Shown here piece by piece: positions 13,761 through 55,271 of a stretch of 64,000 nucleotides of DNA; the stretch's first letter is position 1, and every line of letters begins with the position of its first letter. The notes beneath the pieces were generated by a model. It was not told the origin of the DNA, did no database searches, and saw only the letters and a list, made by a program, of their open reading frames with translations. The stretch is from Setophaga petechia (Eukaryota; Chordata; Aves; Passeriformes; Parulidae), in NCBI GenBank assembly GCA_024362935.1, contig JANCRA010000003.1:2904001-2968000 (forward strand). Reading direction: 5' to 3'. The translations under genes and the position numbers were made by a program.

Positions 13761-15935
13761 ACCTCAAGCCCTTTGTCTTTTAGCTAGATCCAAGTTGGGG
13801 GAGCGTTAGGCAAAAACACTTAAGAAACTGTATAACTGGAAAGAAAGTGTGTTTTAATGTCAAAACAGGAAAAAACCCTAATCAGAATTTGAAACTTCTT
13901 TATGTTGGATCAGGTAGAAGAGTTTGGTCACCTTTACATTTTCATTACAAGTGCAGCCCATTTAATTCCATCTTTCAGTTTATTTTGGACTCTTTCTTGC
14001 TCTGTGTGAGAAACTTGTGGTTCAGGCTGTAAAATAACAAAGGGCTTCGTAGGAGGGATGAAAAGGATCAAAAGAAGGAAAAAGAAGCCTCTTTCTGAAT
14101 GTTCCTGTGGATCATAACTAGCTGTAGGAATCAGAAATCTGCATGAAATTGAAACCACTCCTGACAAAGGCACATTCCCTCTGCTCTGGGTTATAACTTA
14201 TGCAAAGACTGTCATCCCATTCATGCTGCTGCTGCTGGCTGCTCATCTGCCTTCCCTTCCCTGTCCTCAAAGAGCTTCACTTGTGTTTATAGTGCCTTCA
14301 AAAGGGAAGAAGTGCAGAGAAGAAAGTAAAACTAGCCTGGTAGGTCTGAGGTGTTACGAGCTGATTGGCATGTGGGGAGTGTCCTGCTGGCTCCAGAGAT
14401 GTGGGTTAAAACCACCGTGTTGGTCACAAGGAGAGGCAGCCTGTGTCCTGCTTCCCAATGTGATGACAGGCTGTGCTGCCCTGGCCACCACAGCCTCACA
14501 AGAAAGCTGTGCTTGGAGTGTGTGAGCAGAGCAGAGGAGGGAAAGGAGGTGTTTGTGTCTCCAGCTCACACAGTGAGACTGGTGGCCATGAAAACAGTGC
14601 TTGGTGAGCTCAGGAGTGCTCAGGGTCATGCCAAGGAACACCAAACCCACTGATCAGGAACTCTGAGTGGGGAAAATTCTGCCCTAATCTCTTTTGCCTG
14701 GTGTGGTGAGAGAATTTAAACCCAGTTCCTTCCTGTCTCCAATGTTCCTCTGGAAACTGCAGTGAAGGGGCTAAACTGAAACAACTCCCAAAGGAGAGAC
14801 AAAGGGAAGCTTTGACCAAGCTGTTGCCAAACCTTGCTCTGAGCTGGACAGGACAGAGGCTGAAGAAGCATCTCTTACCTCCAGGAGAGCACTTTATGCC
14901 CCAGACTTTGGCTGCTCTTTCCAAGTCCCATTGCTGTGCTTTGCTGCAGGGTGCAGTTACCAGATGGGGATCCTGAGCACAGACATATCTTTAACACCAA
15001 AACCTGGATCTGGCTTTGACAAGGTCCTTTTTTTTCCCGTATTTACAGTGTGGTTGCCCCTTGCTCCCTCCTCAGCTGGTTCCTGAGGGCTCCAGAACTG
15101 CCAGTTTGCTGCATGGAGAGCTGGACTTTGTGCGCACAGTGGATTCCTCCCCTCAGCACTGTGGCAAAGGATTGCAGCACTGAAAATAGAAAGCTTTTCT
15201 CTAATTGAGTTGTGTAGAGTCCTACAGGAAGCCTGGAACCAAACCTCGGCCCCCAGAGCCTTTGTTCAGGGCTTTGACCACAAACCCATCTTTTCTGTAA
15301 GGACAATTTTAAAATTCCATGCTGTTTTTTGTCCACATCAGGAAAACCACTGTACAATTGGCAGTATCTGCTCAGGAGGAACCTGGGATAGGCAGGAGGC
15401 AGCCAACTGGTGAAATTGTACAGTGTAGCCTGCTGAGTGTCTGCTTGCCTTAAACTTTCATCTGTTAAACTCCTTTCATGGATAGAAAATCCTTCCCCAA
15501 ATCTAATTGCACTGAATAGGACATAATGCTTTTATTACAGTGCAGAATTTGTTACCATATTGGGGTACCTGTGTAGAAACAACAGTCCAGAGAGTATTTT
15601 CAAATGCCTAAGTGTACACTGACCCAAGCAGGCTTTAAGAGGTGGTCATAGTTTAAAAAATGGGGATTGTGTAGATGCAAAAGGAAAAATAAACAAGATC
15701 TTGGCACAAGAAGGAAAGAAGCGCTGAGGTTAGAAAAGAAAAGAGGAAACAGCAGTTGCCAAAGGGAGATTATGTCTCCCATCACGTATACTCTCATTTC
15801 AGAAAGTATTTCAGATTTGAGAAACAGCAGCATTAGGCTTCCAATGCCAATGGTTTGGTTTGAATTAGGTTCAAATTTCCATTCATTTTTCTATTGTGAA
15901 ATGAGTTGACCACCAGAGCTCTCAGGTTCTTGCAC

Positions 15936-16565
15936 TGTTAAGCACAGTAAGCTGTAGTAACAACTATTAGCCTGTGTTATAGAGTCTGCACAGCATTTGA
16001 GACCTCGTGGCGTTCCTCTGTCAACTCAACACTCCACAGTGGTGCTGTGTGCAAGACAGGTGTTTCGGTCAAAATACTGATAGACTAGAATGAACTCTTC
16101 ATTATAGCTCAATTACTGAACCAGTGAGTGTCAATTCCCCACACGTAGGTGATGCCTTAAGTTTCAACTTTCATATTTTTCAGATTCTGTACTACATTCG
16201 TATATAGCTCTGAACTTCATAAAAATTGGTAACAAGATCTCTTCACTTTTAGAAAAAACAATCCTTTTCAGCCTGAGAGCCAAGGACACCATTGCAGCTT
16301 CAGCCCCAGAAGTGTAAACAACAGGAGGATAGGACTTCATATCCTGAAGCTGTAATTGGACAATTAACCCCAATATGTAAATGGACCAAAACTTATAAAA
16401 GTTTTGAAAACTCGTGAGACGATGTCCATCTTGGGTATAGTCTTGTCTGGGCTCTTGTACTGCCCAAAGTGTATCCTTTGAAGACTTTTAAATAAATATT
16501 TATAAATATTTTATTCCTTTAACACTGTATAGCCTCTAGGTTCTAGATAGCCTCTCAAGGCATCA
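15936..16565 (+). mobile_element. Solo LTR, ERVL-like (boundaries approximate)
   Basis: The right half has the order expected of an LTR promoter and terminator: a TATA box (CTTATAAAAG near 16393), then about 95 bp later an A/T-rich stretch with AATAAAT (near 16491), then a short tail ending GGCATCA. I recognise this right half as a songbird LTR from memory. The left end at TGTTAAGCAC is the best TG start that I can see, but I found no convincing target-site duplication, so both boundaries could move by tens of bases. No internal retroviral sequence is attached. Confidence 0.65.
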
Positions 16566-16749
16566 CAGGGGGCTGTACAATGAAGCAAAAGCCCAGGAAA
16601 GCCAGCGCTGAGGGCAGGTTGTTTGTGGCATTCCCTGTGATGTGAGCTGTCTGCTCCAGAGAGACACACGGAGCTTCTCTTTAACACCCGATGAGTCCCT
16701 GGTCAGAAATGGTGCGCTTGGGAGGTAAGATTCCTTAATAAAATCCCTG

Positions 16750-17450
16750 ACTTCTTCCTACCGAAATCAGAAGCTCTGGCAGTCGTTATTGATGGGGATG
16801 CATTTGTTAAATGCCCACAGAGCCCATCACGGTGACAGACCTGTTTCCGTCAGCAAACCGATCCGAAGGCAGAGGCAGGAGCACTTCTCACACCCTCACC
16901 CCGACTCGCTCTGCTGCCGAGCCGCTGCCGCTGTCCTCCCGAGCCGTTTGCTGACTCATCAGCTTGTGCATTTGCCCTAATTAGTCATATGCAAACACCA
17001 TTGTGTTCAGGAAGTTCTCTAACGTAAGCGTGAGTGTGAACTTAGAGCAGCAATAAAGGTCAAGAAAAGTGACTAAGGCATCATCTACTGGAATATGTTT
17101 CTGTTATCAGCCGCTGGGAAAGCGGGAAAGAAAGTGTAAATGCAGACTATTAGAGGAGTGACGCAAAAGTTTAATAGAGGGAAGGATGTGTGTGAGGGAG
17201 AGCATTTGCTTAACATCTCTCAAGAGCTGCTACAGTATGAAATGCTTAATTGCAGGACAAGTTTCCACTAACACCATTCTGAAACACAGCTGGGTTTTGA
17301 AGTATTATTCTTTATGATGAGCTCGGGGTAAGCATGTTTGGCATGAAAGAAATGTGTCTCGTAAGGAGACCACAACACTTACTCACAGCTCCCCAGACAG
17401 TTCATGCTGGGAAGTCCGATATCTTTGAATAATCATTTGAGAAGTATTAG
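16750..17450. promoter_or_regulatory. Candidate regulatory block (motif cluster)
   Basis: The centre of this non-repetitive stretch has, within 45 bp, an AP-1 site TGACTCA (16952-16958), a homeodomain core TAATTAG (16978-16984) and an octamer-like ATATGCAAA (16987-16995). It also has more CpG than its surroundings. It lies about 3.7 kb upstream of the HIF1A start. That it is a conserved enhancer is my inference and needs a cross-species alignment. Confidence 0.3.
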
Positions 17451-19439
17451 CAAAGTGTGGACTGGGGTTTTTCTCCAGTGATTTTTATTCAGGGGTCACC
17501 ATCACATCTCAAGCTGTCATGTCCAAGTGATTTAAAATTAGCAGAACCTTATTTAAGAGTACTCAGTGAGAAACCCTTTTGATGCATTGCACATTATGTG
17601 AATTTGGATAGTAGTAATGAAGGTGCATAAGTGAATCCTAAGACATCTATGCTTTTAGGCACTAAAATTGCCATTCAAAGAGTGACAAGAGTGGAAATAA
17701 AATCTTATTGGGTAGGGTGAGGTGGGTTTTGTAGGGTACAACTCAGCAGCCCCTGGTCCAGACCGCATCAAGAGCCTCTTGGTCTTTGAAGGGCACTGAG
17801 ATTGCAGTCAAAGTAAAGAAGAGGCTTTCACTTTCAAGTGTGCCAGGCTCACCAGGAACCACTTCAACCTCAGTCTGAGAGATTAGAGAAGCTGCAAGGG
17901 CTGCTCTGAGTTGCACCAGTCTCCTCTAAGGCATGGGAAGTACCTCTGTTATCATCGCTTCACTACCAAAACTCCCCAGATGTGTTCCAGGGGCTCTGGT
18001 GGGGAAGGTGGCACTGAGCTGGCCTTGTCATTTCTGCATCCACCAGGAGATTCCTTCCCATTTAACCAGAAAATTCTCTAGGGGCTGTTATGGTGACTCT
18101 GTGAACAGACTAAAAAACCCTGTTCAGTTGCAGTGCACAACTGAATTTCTTCCTATGTTTGAGCTGCCTAAACTTCATTTTGAAAGATAAAGTTGTCTGT
18201 GAGCCCTTGGGGAGGGCTTCTTGGTACTTATGCAAGACACTTGAGGTTGAATCTTGCTTAGATTGTTTTTCTTCTCGAGGCTCCAGTGAGCGCAGAACAA
18301 CAGAAATATCAGTAGTTCACAGCCACACTGCCACGGGCTATTGTGTTGTCACAGCTCATAAGCAAAGCAAAGCTGGGCTTTGTCTGTGTTGGATAGAAAA
18401 ACCTTGAAGGAATAAAAGTAGTCAGAAGCACCTGTGTCTCTTCCACGTATCTGACTGCTGTGGGCAGAAGCAATCCTTTTCATACAGGAACTCCTGGTGA
18501 TTGCTAACAAATGTCACAGTCACTGCTTTTTCTTCTTCTAAATAAAAAAAATTAATAACCCCCCCAAACACAGAACATCCATGACTGTATGCCTAAACCA
18601 ACTGCTTGTTACTTGGGAGCTGGGAATCCACAGCAGAAGTGTTAGGAAGGTGCAGTACTGAAGCACCATCTACTTTGCCCTGCAGGTGTTTCTTATGTCA
18701 CCACACGTGCACACAGCAGCTAAAGAATGTCACTTATGCCTGTCAAAGCTGCTTTTTTTAAAAGGTATCATTACATCTGAGCTGCAAACTGAGTAGTCTC
18801 GTAAGTGATGGTCACTTGAAGTCCTTGCTAGTGGGAGCCCACAAGATGTAAAGGAAGCCCTGAGCTCTGTGGGGTCACTCCACCAGGAACTGTGCCTTTC
18901 CTGCCTCTCCAGAGTGCTCACCCATACATGACCCTGACTGAACTAAGGCTTTTACCTTTAAATGTGTGGGCTCTGCCCCCAGGTTCTTCTCCTTGCTCTC
19001 TCATGGCCTTATCCTGGCTCCTAACCCAGGAGGCCACTTGCCTGTGTGGCCATGTCAGTGCCAGGTGAACACTGTCCAGCTCCTCCTGGACAGTGGTTAG
19101 CAGGAGCTCCTGGGGCTCTCAGGTGAGCAGTGCCTGAGGCCAGGATTGCCATGGGGGGAGCAGGGAGAGGAAAAATGGGCACAAGCACTGGGATGATGGC
19201 ATTGGATCTGGGCCAGCCTGGGTGGGTAGCAGGGAAGGAAGGCAGAGGGGTCACAGTGCCTTGGCACAGCCCTGGTCCAGCCTCCTGGCTCTGCTGTTGA
19301 GCTTGGTTCGGGTTTGGGAAGTTGTAAAACTTGCTCGAAATGTGCTTAATTACCTGTCAGTTCCCCTTCTGGGCTGCCTGGCTGTGGAGCTGACTGCTCC
19401 CTTTAATTAATGTGAGGTTCTGAACCCTTTAACTGGAAA
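17451..19439. other. Intergenic sequence, no supported gene
   Basis: I see only short open frames without recognisable domains, and no repeat I can name. A short palindrome CAGGAGCTCCTG lies near 19101. Confidence 0.5.
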
Positions 19440-19811
19440 TGGACTAGACAATGTCTTATGAGGAGTGGCTGTGGGAGTTGGGTTTGCTTCGTCTCAGTGG
19501 GGGCTTCATCACTGTCTAAAACTCAGGGAGAGGAGGTTGTAGGGAGGTCTCTGCGGCCGTGGCTGCAGTGAGAGGACAGGCGGACATGCTCTTAATGCAA
19601 GACATGGGAGATTCAGAATAGGTATTAGAAAATAAAAATGTCTCTGTCAGGATGGTCAGGCACTGGAATAGGCTGGTGGTGGAATCACCGTCCCTGGAGG
19701 TGTTTAAGAGACACTGGGGGATGCGTTTAGGGGCTACAGGAGCAGTGCCAGGTGGATCCTTGGACTGGATGATCTTAAAGGTCTCTTCCAACTTCGATGA
19801 TTCCATGACTC
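19440..19811 (+). mobile_element. CR1 LINE 3' end
   Basis: The sequence runs through the familiar end of an avian CR1 element: TCTTATGAGGAGTGGCTG, then a CAGGCACTGGAATAGGCTGG block, GTCCCTGGAGGTGTTTAAGA, and the terminal GGACTGGATGATCTTAAAGG ... TTCCATGA. It is 5'-truncated, as CR1 copies usually are, and oriented like HIF1A. It ends about 120 bp before the HIF1A CpG island. Confidence 0.85.
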
Positions 19812-20019
19812 GAAACATCCTGGGTTTTTATTGTGCTACGATACCTTTGGGAGAAGCCGCAGAGTCAAGCACTGAACAAAGTTACGTGAGAAAGGAAAAA
19901 AGGAGGAGATAAAGAAAGGTCTAACTCCTCGCGCTGTGCCCACGGGGGTGCGATCTGTGGCAGCATCCGCGCGGGCTGCGCTCGGAGCGGGCAGGGCCGG
20001 TCGGGGCCGGGCGGAGCCG

Positions 20020-20420
20020 AGCCGAACCGGGCTGGGCCGGGACGAGCACCCCCGGCGGGCGCTGTGGGGTCGGTGTAGGGCCGGCCGGGCCGAGCCGAAC
20101 CGCATTGGGCTGGACCGGGACGAGCCCCCGCCGGCGAGCGCTATGGGGCGGGCGCTTTGGAGCCGGTGTGTGGCCGGCCGGGCCGAGCCGAGCCGGGCTG
20201 GACTGGACTGGGCCGGGAGGAGCCCCCGCCGGCGGGTGCTGTGGGGTCGGTGTTGTGGGGCCAATGCTATGGGGCGGGCGCTGTGGGGCCGGCCGGGCCC
20301 GAGTCGGGTCGGGCCGAGCCCCCATCAGCGGGCGTTGTGGGGCGGGCGCTGTGGTGCCGGCGCTATGGGGCGGGTGCCGTGGGGCCGGTGCTGTGGGGCC
20401 GGCCGAGCCCGGGCCCGCCC
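20020..20420. repeat. GC-rich minisatellite in HIF1A promoter
   Basis: Degenerate units repeat a core of the form GGGCCGGGACGAGCCCCCG, then GGCGGGCGCTGTGGGG, then GGCCGGCCGGGCCGAGCCGA. Clear unit starts are near 20034, 20109 and 20195. The later part breaks down into shorter GCTGTGGGGC(C)GG repeats. Unit length varies from about 75 to 145 bp. The repeat keeps several frames open, so the long open frames over it are not evidence of coding. Confidence 0.8.
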
Positions 20421-20434
20421 CGCACGCAGCGCCG

Positions 20435-20440
20435 CACGTG
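20435..20440. promoter_or_regulatory. CACGTG E-box / HRE-like site
   Basis: A perfect CACGTG preceded by CCG, 277 bp upstream of the HIF1A start codon. It contains ACGTG, the core of the hypoxia response element, and is also a canonical Myc/USF E-box. Binding is inferred from the motif only. Confidence 0.5.
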
Positions 20441-20457
20441 AGGCGCCGGCCCCCGCC

Positions 20458-20475
20458 CAGCTGAGCGCTCAGCTG
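20458..20475. promoter_or_regulatory. 18-bp perfect palindrome with two CAGCTG E-boxes
   Basis: CAGCTGAGCGCTCAGCTG is its own reverse complement. Its two ends are CAGCTG E-boxes, typical of class I/II bHLH binding. It lies in the probable HIF1A core promoter. Confidence 0.6.
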
Positions 20476-20584
20476 ACCCCGCGCGCAGGGGCCGGGCCGC
20501 GCCGCCGCTCCTCACTGGCGCAGCGCGGGCCCCGCGCCGCGCCCGCCGCCGCCGCGCCCGCACCTCCCCGCAGCCTGTGCCCTG

Positions 20585-20593
20585 ATGCTCTGA
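20585..20593 (+). other. Minimal upstream ORF (Met-Leu-stop) in putative HIF1A 5' leader
   Basis: ATG CTC TGA lies 124 bp before the HIF1A start codon. It would be in the mRNA if transcription starts upstream of 20585, which I cannot show. The Kozak context (cctgATGc) is weak. Confidence 0.35.
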
Positions 20594-20716
20594 GCCCGCG
20601 CGGCCCCAGACCCGGCCAGCGCCGCCATCTCCCCCGCGCCCCTTGGCGGGCCATCGGAGCCGCGGCCGTCTCGCATCTAGGGAGCCGGCGGGAGGAGAAG
20701 AAGCCATCCCGCCGCC

Positions 20717-51022
<30,306 letters not shown>

Positions 51023-52245
51023 GCTTTCACAAAACTTGCTCCTTTTTTGGACACTGGTGAATCATCACCTAAAGCAGTCTATTTATATTTTCTATATCTG
51101 ATTTTAGAAGCCTGGCTACAGTACTGCACTAATTCAGTTAGTTCAGTTTTGATCCCCTTTCTACTTATTTTGACAGTCTTTTTAATATGTTCTTTATGTA
51201 ACAATAACTCAAACTCTAGTGCATTTTTATAATTCTTTGGTACATACACTTTTAAGTCCATTACATTTAAAACACACTTGCAATAGCAGCTTTGAAATAT
51301 GCACCTGATTAAAAAAAAATATTTATTTTTTGGCTGGGGAGTTGGTCACCAAAACTTATCATTAGTAAAATGTCAACACAGGAAAAACTGGCAATACTTC
51401 CATCCTGCTTTTCATAGGTAGTTGGAAGACTTGTGCTCTCTTACTCTTTATGTTCAAGTAAGTTTTTTATGTTAATAGTTTTTATAAGAAACAACAATGC
51501 TTTGCAGCGGTGCATTGTAGCCACAATCGCACAATATATTTTCTTAAAAAATACCAGCAGTTCCTCATGCAATATATTCTGCATTTATAAAAACTAGTTT
51601 TTAAGAAGAATCTTTTGTTTGCCTATGAAAACATGTTTAAACCTGGATTATGTCATTATTTTAGTCACGTTGTAATATAAATTGTTCTCAAATGCTGTCT
51701 TATGCTTTTGACTTCAGTGGGTGTGGTTAGTCAAAGGAAAGGCTTTATCTGGAAAGGGCTAGCAGCATTTTCTTTGGATACGTTCTCAATTTAGAGAAAG
51801 TTTGATGTTCTTAAAGTAGTCACTTTGCCAGCTTAAAAAAAAACCCTGCCTGTAGTTGTTGAAGTTAATGCTAATATTGTGTATGATCTTAAATCTAAAT
51901 GTTCAGCTTACCCTGTGTGGTATAGGTGATATTTCAAGCAGATTGTAAAACATCTTGCATCGTTAGCAAACTTTTATCTAGTACATCATTGAGTTGCTCA
52001 ATATTTTGATGTTTTGGTTTTATGCACCTTGTTGCTATTAACATCCATATGTTTTCATGTAGATTTCAATAACTTGAATATATTTAGAAGCCTTTTTATT
52101 TAGAAATATATAGTTGTCACAAACATCTTATTTTCCTATATGTACTGTACAAAACCTTCATTCACTCATTCTTTTTGCTCTTTGTGGTTGGATCTAACAC
52201 TAACTGTATTGTTTTCTTACATCAATAAACTATATGTGGACCAGG
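51023..52245 (+). other. HIF1A: HIF1A 3'UTR and poly(A) signal
   Basis: The sequence after the stop codon resembles the human HIF1A 3'UTR as I remember it, especially CTTTGTGGTTGGATCTAACA, ACTAACTGTATTG and the end TACATCAATAAAC...GTGGACCAGG. The AATAAA is at 52224-52229, so cleavage is expected near 52245, giving about 1.2 kb of UTR as in human. ATTTA-containing A/U-rich stretches (for example near 51080 and 51320) fit the short-lived mRNA. Confidence 0.9.
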
Positions 52246-53646
52246 CCCCCTTGGGGAGTGTGTTATCTGAGAGAAATGAGATAATTTATATTTTTGTTAG
52301 TGGTTATTGTTCATCCGTGTTCCCTTTTTAACTTAGAGTTGATTGGAAACTACTGCTTCCTTATTTTGATTGTAACATCTCTGCATTAATTCTTTGAGCC
52401 TGTTCAGTCCTGAAGTCTCCCAGACAGTGTTGTACCACTCGCCAAAGACGTTACACTTCTCAACCTGTAATCACAGCAGTGAGCAAACCTGGCAGCAAGG
52501 AGGCAGCATCTTTGTTTTACTTTAGAGCAGAAAGAATTCATCTTTATGAACAGCTTAAAGGCTTGTCTCTGGAAGCTTTATCAAGGTAACACAGGAAAGC
52601 AGGAAAAGGTAAAATTCACAGGAGTGATTGATCTGAGATGGATTTCTATCACAAAATTCCATGATTAAAAAATTAAGCTGGTACTTGATGAAAGTTATTC
52701 CACTTTTTTGTGCTGTTGACCCAATGACTTTCCTCATTTTGCTGTCATAAAACACAATGCTACTGGTAACCCTTTGTTGTGTAAATATGGTCAAGATATT
52801 CTGTGCATTCGCCAAACTATTTTTACAAAACTTATCTCACTATAAGTAATCAGTAATGGAGTGTCACAGGAGTTACTTTGGTTTTATGTTGTAAACTTTT
52901 TGGTTTCATTGCACTGTTTTGAAATCAATGTCATAGTATGTAAGCATAACCTGTTCTCTGAAATTACTGTTCCACTGAAAGGAGCACTTTCCAAACTCCC
53001 CCAACTCTATGAAACTAAAAGGACACTATTAACAAAAAATGATTAGGCACTGGCAGCAGAAGATAGTTGCACACTTGATAAAGTTTTGAGTAGAAGCTGC
53101 ACAGAGAGGAGAAGGTAGGGGCAGTCAGCTGCAGCTTCATGCAGAGAACGTTTTCACTAGTGAGCATTTTAAATGCATTTTTAATGGCTAAAAGCAGCAG
53201 AGCTCCTCCCTGCCTGCTGTGTCTGGGCTGGCATTCTTTCTATGGCATTTCTTCCTCTGTCAGCAGTTAGGAGGTTTAAATAGTGAAGTTGGGTTAAGCC
53301 CTGCTGTTTAGGGCATCCCTCCTGCTTTAGCTCTGCATGGACTGATGTGGTGCTTCTGTGGGAGTCCTGCAGGCAGGTGAAAAGTGCAGCTGGGTTCTGC
53401 TTTTGAACTGCCCCACCAAACTTTGAGCTGGCTTGGGGTGGGTTATCCCTTTGCACTTCCAAGAGACAGGTCAGAGGTGTTCTGCTGATCTCTTGGCTGT
53501 GTTTTGGAGGAGCCTGACCTCTTTGGATGTGTCAGGTCCTCTTCAGTGCACTAAAAGGGCAGAAAGCTTTCAAAATAAAATCTGTGTTAAAAGGAGAAGG
53601 AAGACTGAATTGCCCCATATGATTTATGGTTGTGAGCCCACTGGAG
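52246..53646. other. Intergenic sequence after HIF1A
   Basis: No gene or named repeat recognised. Short open frames overlap on both strands and carry no recognisable domain. Confidence 0.5.
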
Positions 53647-53770
53647 TCAGAGAATGGCTTGGAAGGGATTCTAAAGATCATCTTGTTCCCACACCCCTGT
53701 CATGGGCATTCCATGAGATCAGGTTGCTCAGAGCCCCATCCACCCTGTCCTTGATCATCTCTGATCTTAG
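53647..53770 (-). mobile_element. CR1 LINE 3' end fragment, antisense
   Basis: CAGAGAATGGCTTGGAAGGG, AAAGATCATCTTGTTCCCAC and CATGAGATCAGGTTGCTCAG are the reverse complement of the CR1 terminus, decayed and truncated. Confidence 0.75.
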
Positions 53771-53833
53771 TAACAGCAGCTGTGGATTTAACTGAGCTGT
53801 GTTTCAGCTAAAAATCTCAATTCTAACATTTTT

Positions 53834-53900
53834 TACTATGCATACTACGTATGCATAGTACTATGCATTTTACTTTGCATACATGCATTTAGTATGCATA
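53834..53900. repeat. Hairpin and ATGCAT cluster
   Basis: Two 12-bp arms, TACTATGCATAC and GTATGCATAGTA, are perfect reverse complements around a 3-bp TAC loop (53834-53860). Over the next 40 bp ATGCAT recurs at 53863, 53883 and 53894, with TTTGCAT at 53875. ATGCAT and TTTGCAT are POU-octamer-like cores. Confidence 0.75.
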
Positions 53901-54337
53901 ATAATAATATTTTGATTACTGTGGTGAACTGCTGTAGTTGTATTGGTTTACTGTAGGGAAAAAATAACCTAACAAAATTCCCCCAAGCCTCCAGAAGACA
54001 CTGAACAAGGCACAGAAAAGGAGCAGTAATTGCTCTGGCCTTGTAAGAGCTTTGCTAAATGCAGATGCCAGTTTGCAAAACCTAGCTCACCTTTCAGTTG
54101 CTTTTTGTAAAATTTCTCTTTTACTAATATTCCTGCTCCCCTCGTAAACTTTTTTGTTTTGGTCTCTTTAGACTCCAGGAACACACATTATGATTCTAGA
54201 GCTAATTTGGAGTACAAGCTTCTAGAATAAATAGCTTTCTAAGTGTTTTCTTAGTGTCCTTCTTGCATGCTTTTTTGCCAACTTGCTGCCTTTTTAAAAA
54301 GTTGAGACACCATATTAGAAATTGTGAGTAAATTAAT

Positions 54338-54514
54338 GACTGTGAGGGTGGTGAGACACTGGCACAGGTTTTCCAGAGCAGCTGTGGATAATCCAGCCCT
54401 GGAAGTGTCCAAGGCCAGGTTGGATGGGATAGTGAAATATGTCCCTGCCCATGGCTGGAGGTTGGAACTAGGTGGGTTTTAAGGTCCCTTCCCATCCAAG
54501 TCATTCTGTGATTT
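54338..54514 (+). mobile_element. CR1 LINE 3' end fragment
   Basis: GACTGTGAGGGTGGTGAGAC, CCAGAGCAGCTGTGG and AAGGTCCCTTCCCATCCAAG ... TCATTCTGTGATT mark a truncated CR1 end in + orientation. Confidence 0.85.
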
Positions 54515-55251
54515 ATTCTTTGTTGTAAAGAAGAAACTGTGGGTAAATACAGTGATTTCTCCTATATATAGAACATGCTAATTATGTGAACTGAGAAGAA
54601 CAGTGTTACCTTCCAGGTCTTCCTGACTACAGCAGTAGTCAAGCCAGGCCTTCTTCAGGGCACAGTACAATTACTGTTCTTACATACAGGTTTTATTGAT
54701 GTTTTAATCATCAACAGTGATGATTTGTTGAAGGGTAAAGGAATTTTTAAACTAGTATTTATGATGACATAAGTCCTTCCTTTACCTGAAATTAGTTAAA
54801 ATTAACTACAGCTGTAACTCCCCAGAAATCATTTAAATAGGGTGTGCAGTAACTTATCTTGGGTGTAAGACAGGAGTAGATGAAGGTAGCCTGAAGTCCA
54901 AAGTACCACTTGCTAACATACTTTCCACCTAGAGAGACTGGTTTGGACTTTGGTGACCTTTGAAAACCTTTGGGTGAAATGGAAACAACTTACCTGAGAA
55001 ACAGAACTTAATAGTATCTGTGTGCACACATTAAACTCTCCCAAAGTAATTACTGAATTAAAGAATCACAGATTAGGGCCCAAAAGAACCATTTACACAT
55101 AACACTGATGAGGGTTTTAAGGACTTCAAAGCTTAGTTTGGGTGGAATGATCAGCTCTGCTTCCAATGAAATACAACTGTTGGGTCAGGTAATTCTGATG
55201 ATTACAGGTTAAACTACTGCATATTTAATAGTAATGTTTCATTACTTAAAG

Positions 55252-55271
55252 AGCTGTTTAATTAAACAGCT
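55252..55271. repeat. 20-bp perfect palindrome
   Basis: AGCTGTTTAATTAAACAGCT equals its own reverse complement, with a TTAATTAA centre. Confidence 0.8.

Larger units (their letters stand above)
2478..15935. other. Intergenic sequence upstream of HIF1A
   Basis: No coding exon or RNA gene is supportable. The segment holds unique-looking A/T-rich DNA, a T-rich tract at 3180-3210, a short (TA)n run near 3356-3367, a 30-bp tandem repeat at 8521-8630 and an (AAAC)n tract at 13737-13760. The longest open frame (11086-11523, 145 codons) shows no domain that I recognise and is overlapped by an 86-codon frame on the other strand. The expected upstream neighbour in vertebrates, PRKCH, is not seen. Confidence 0.6.
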
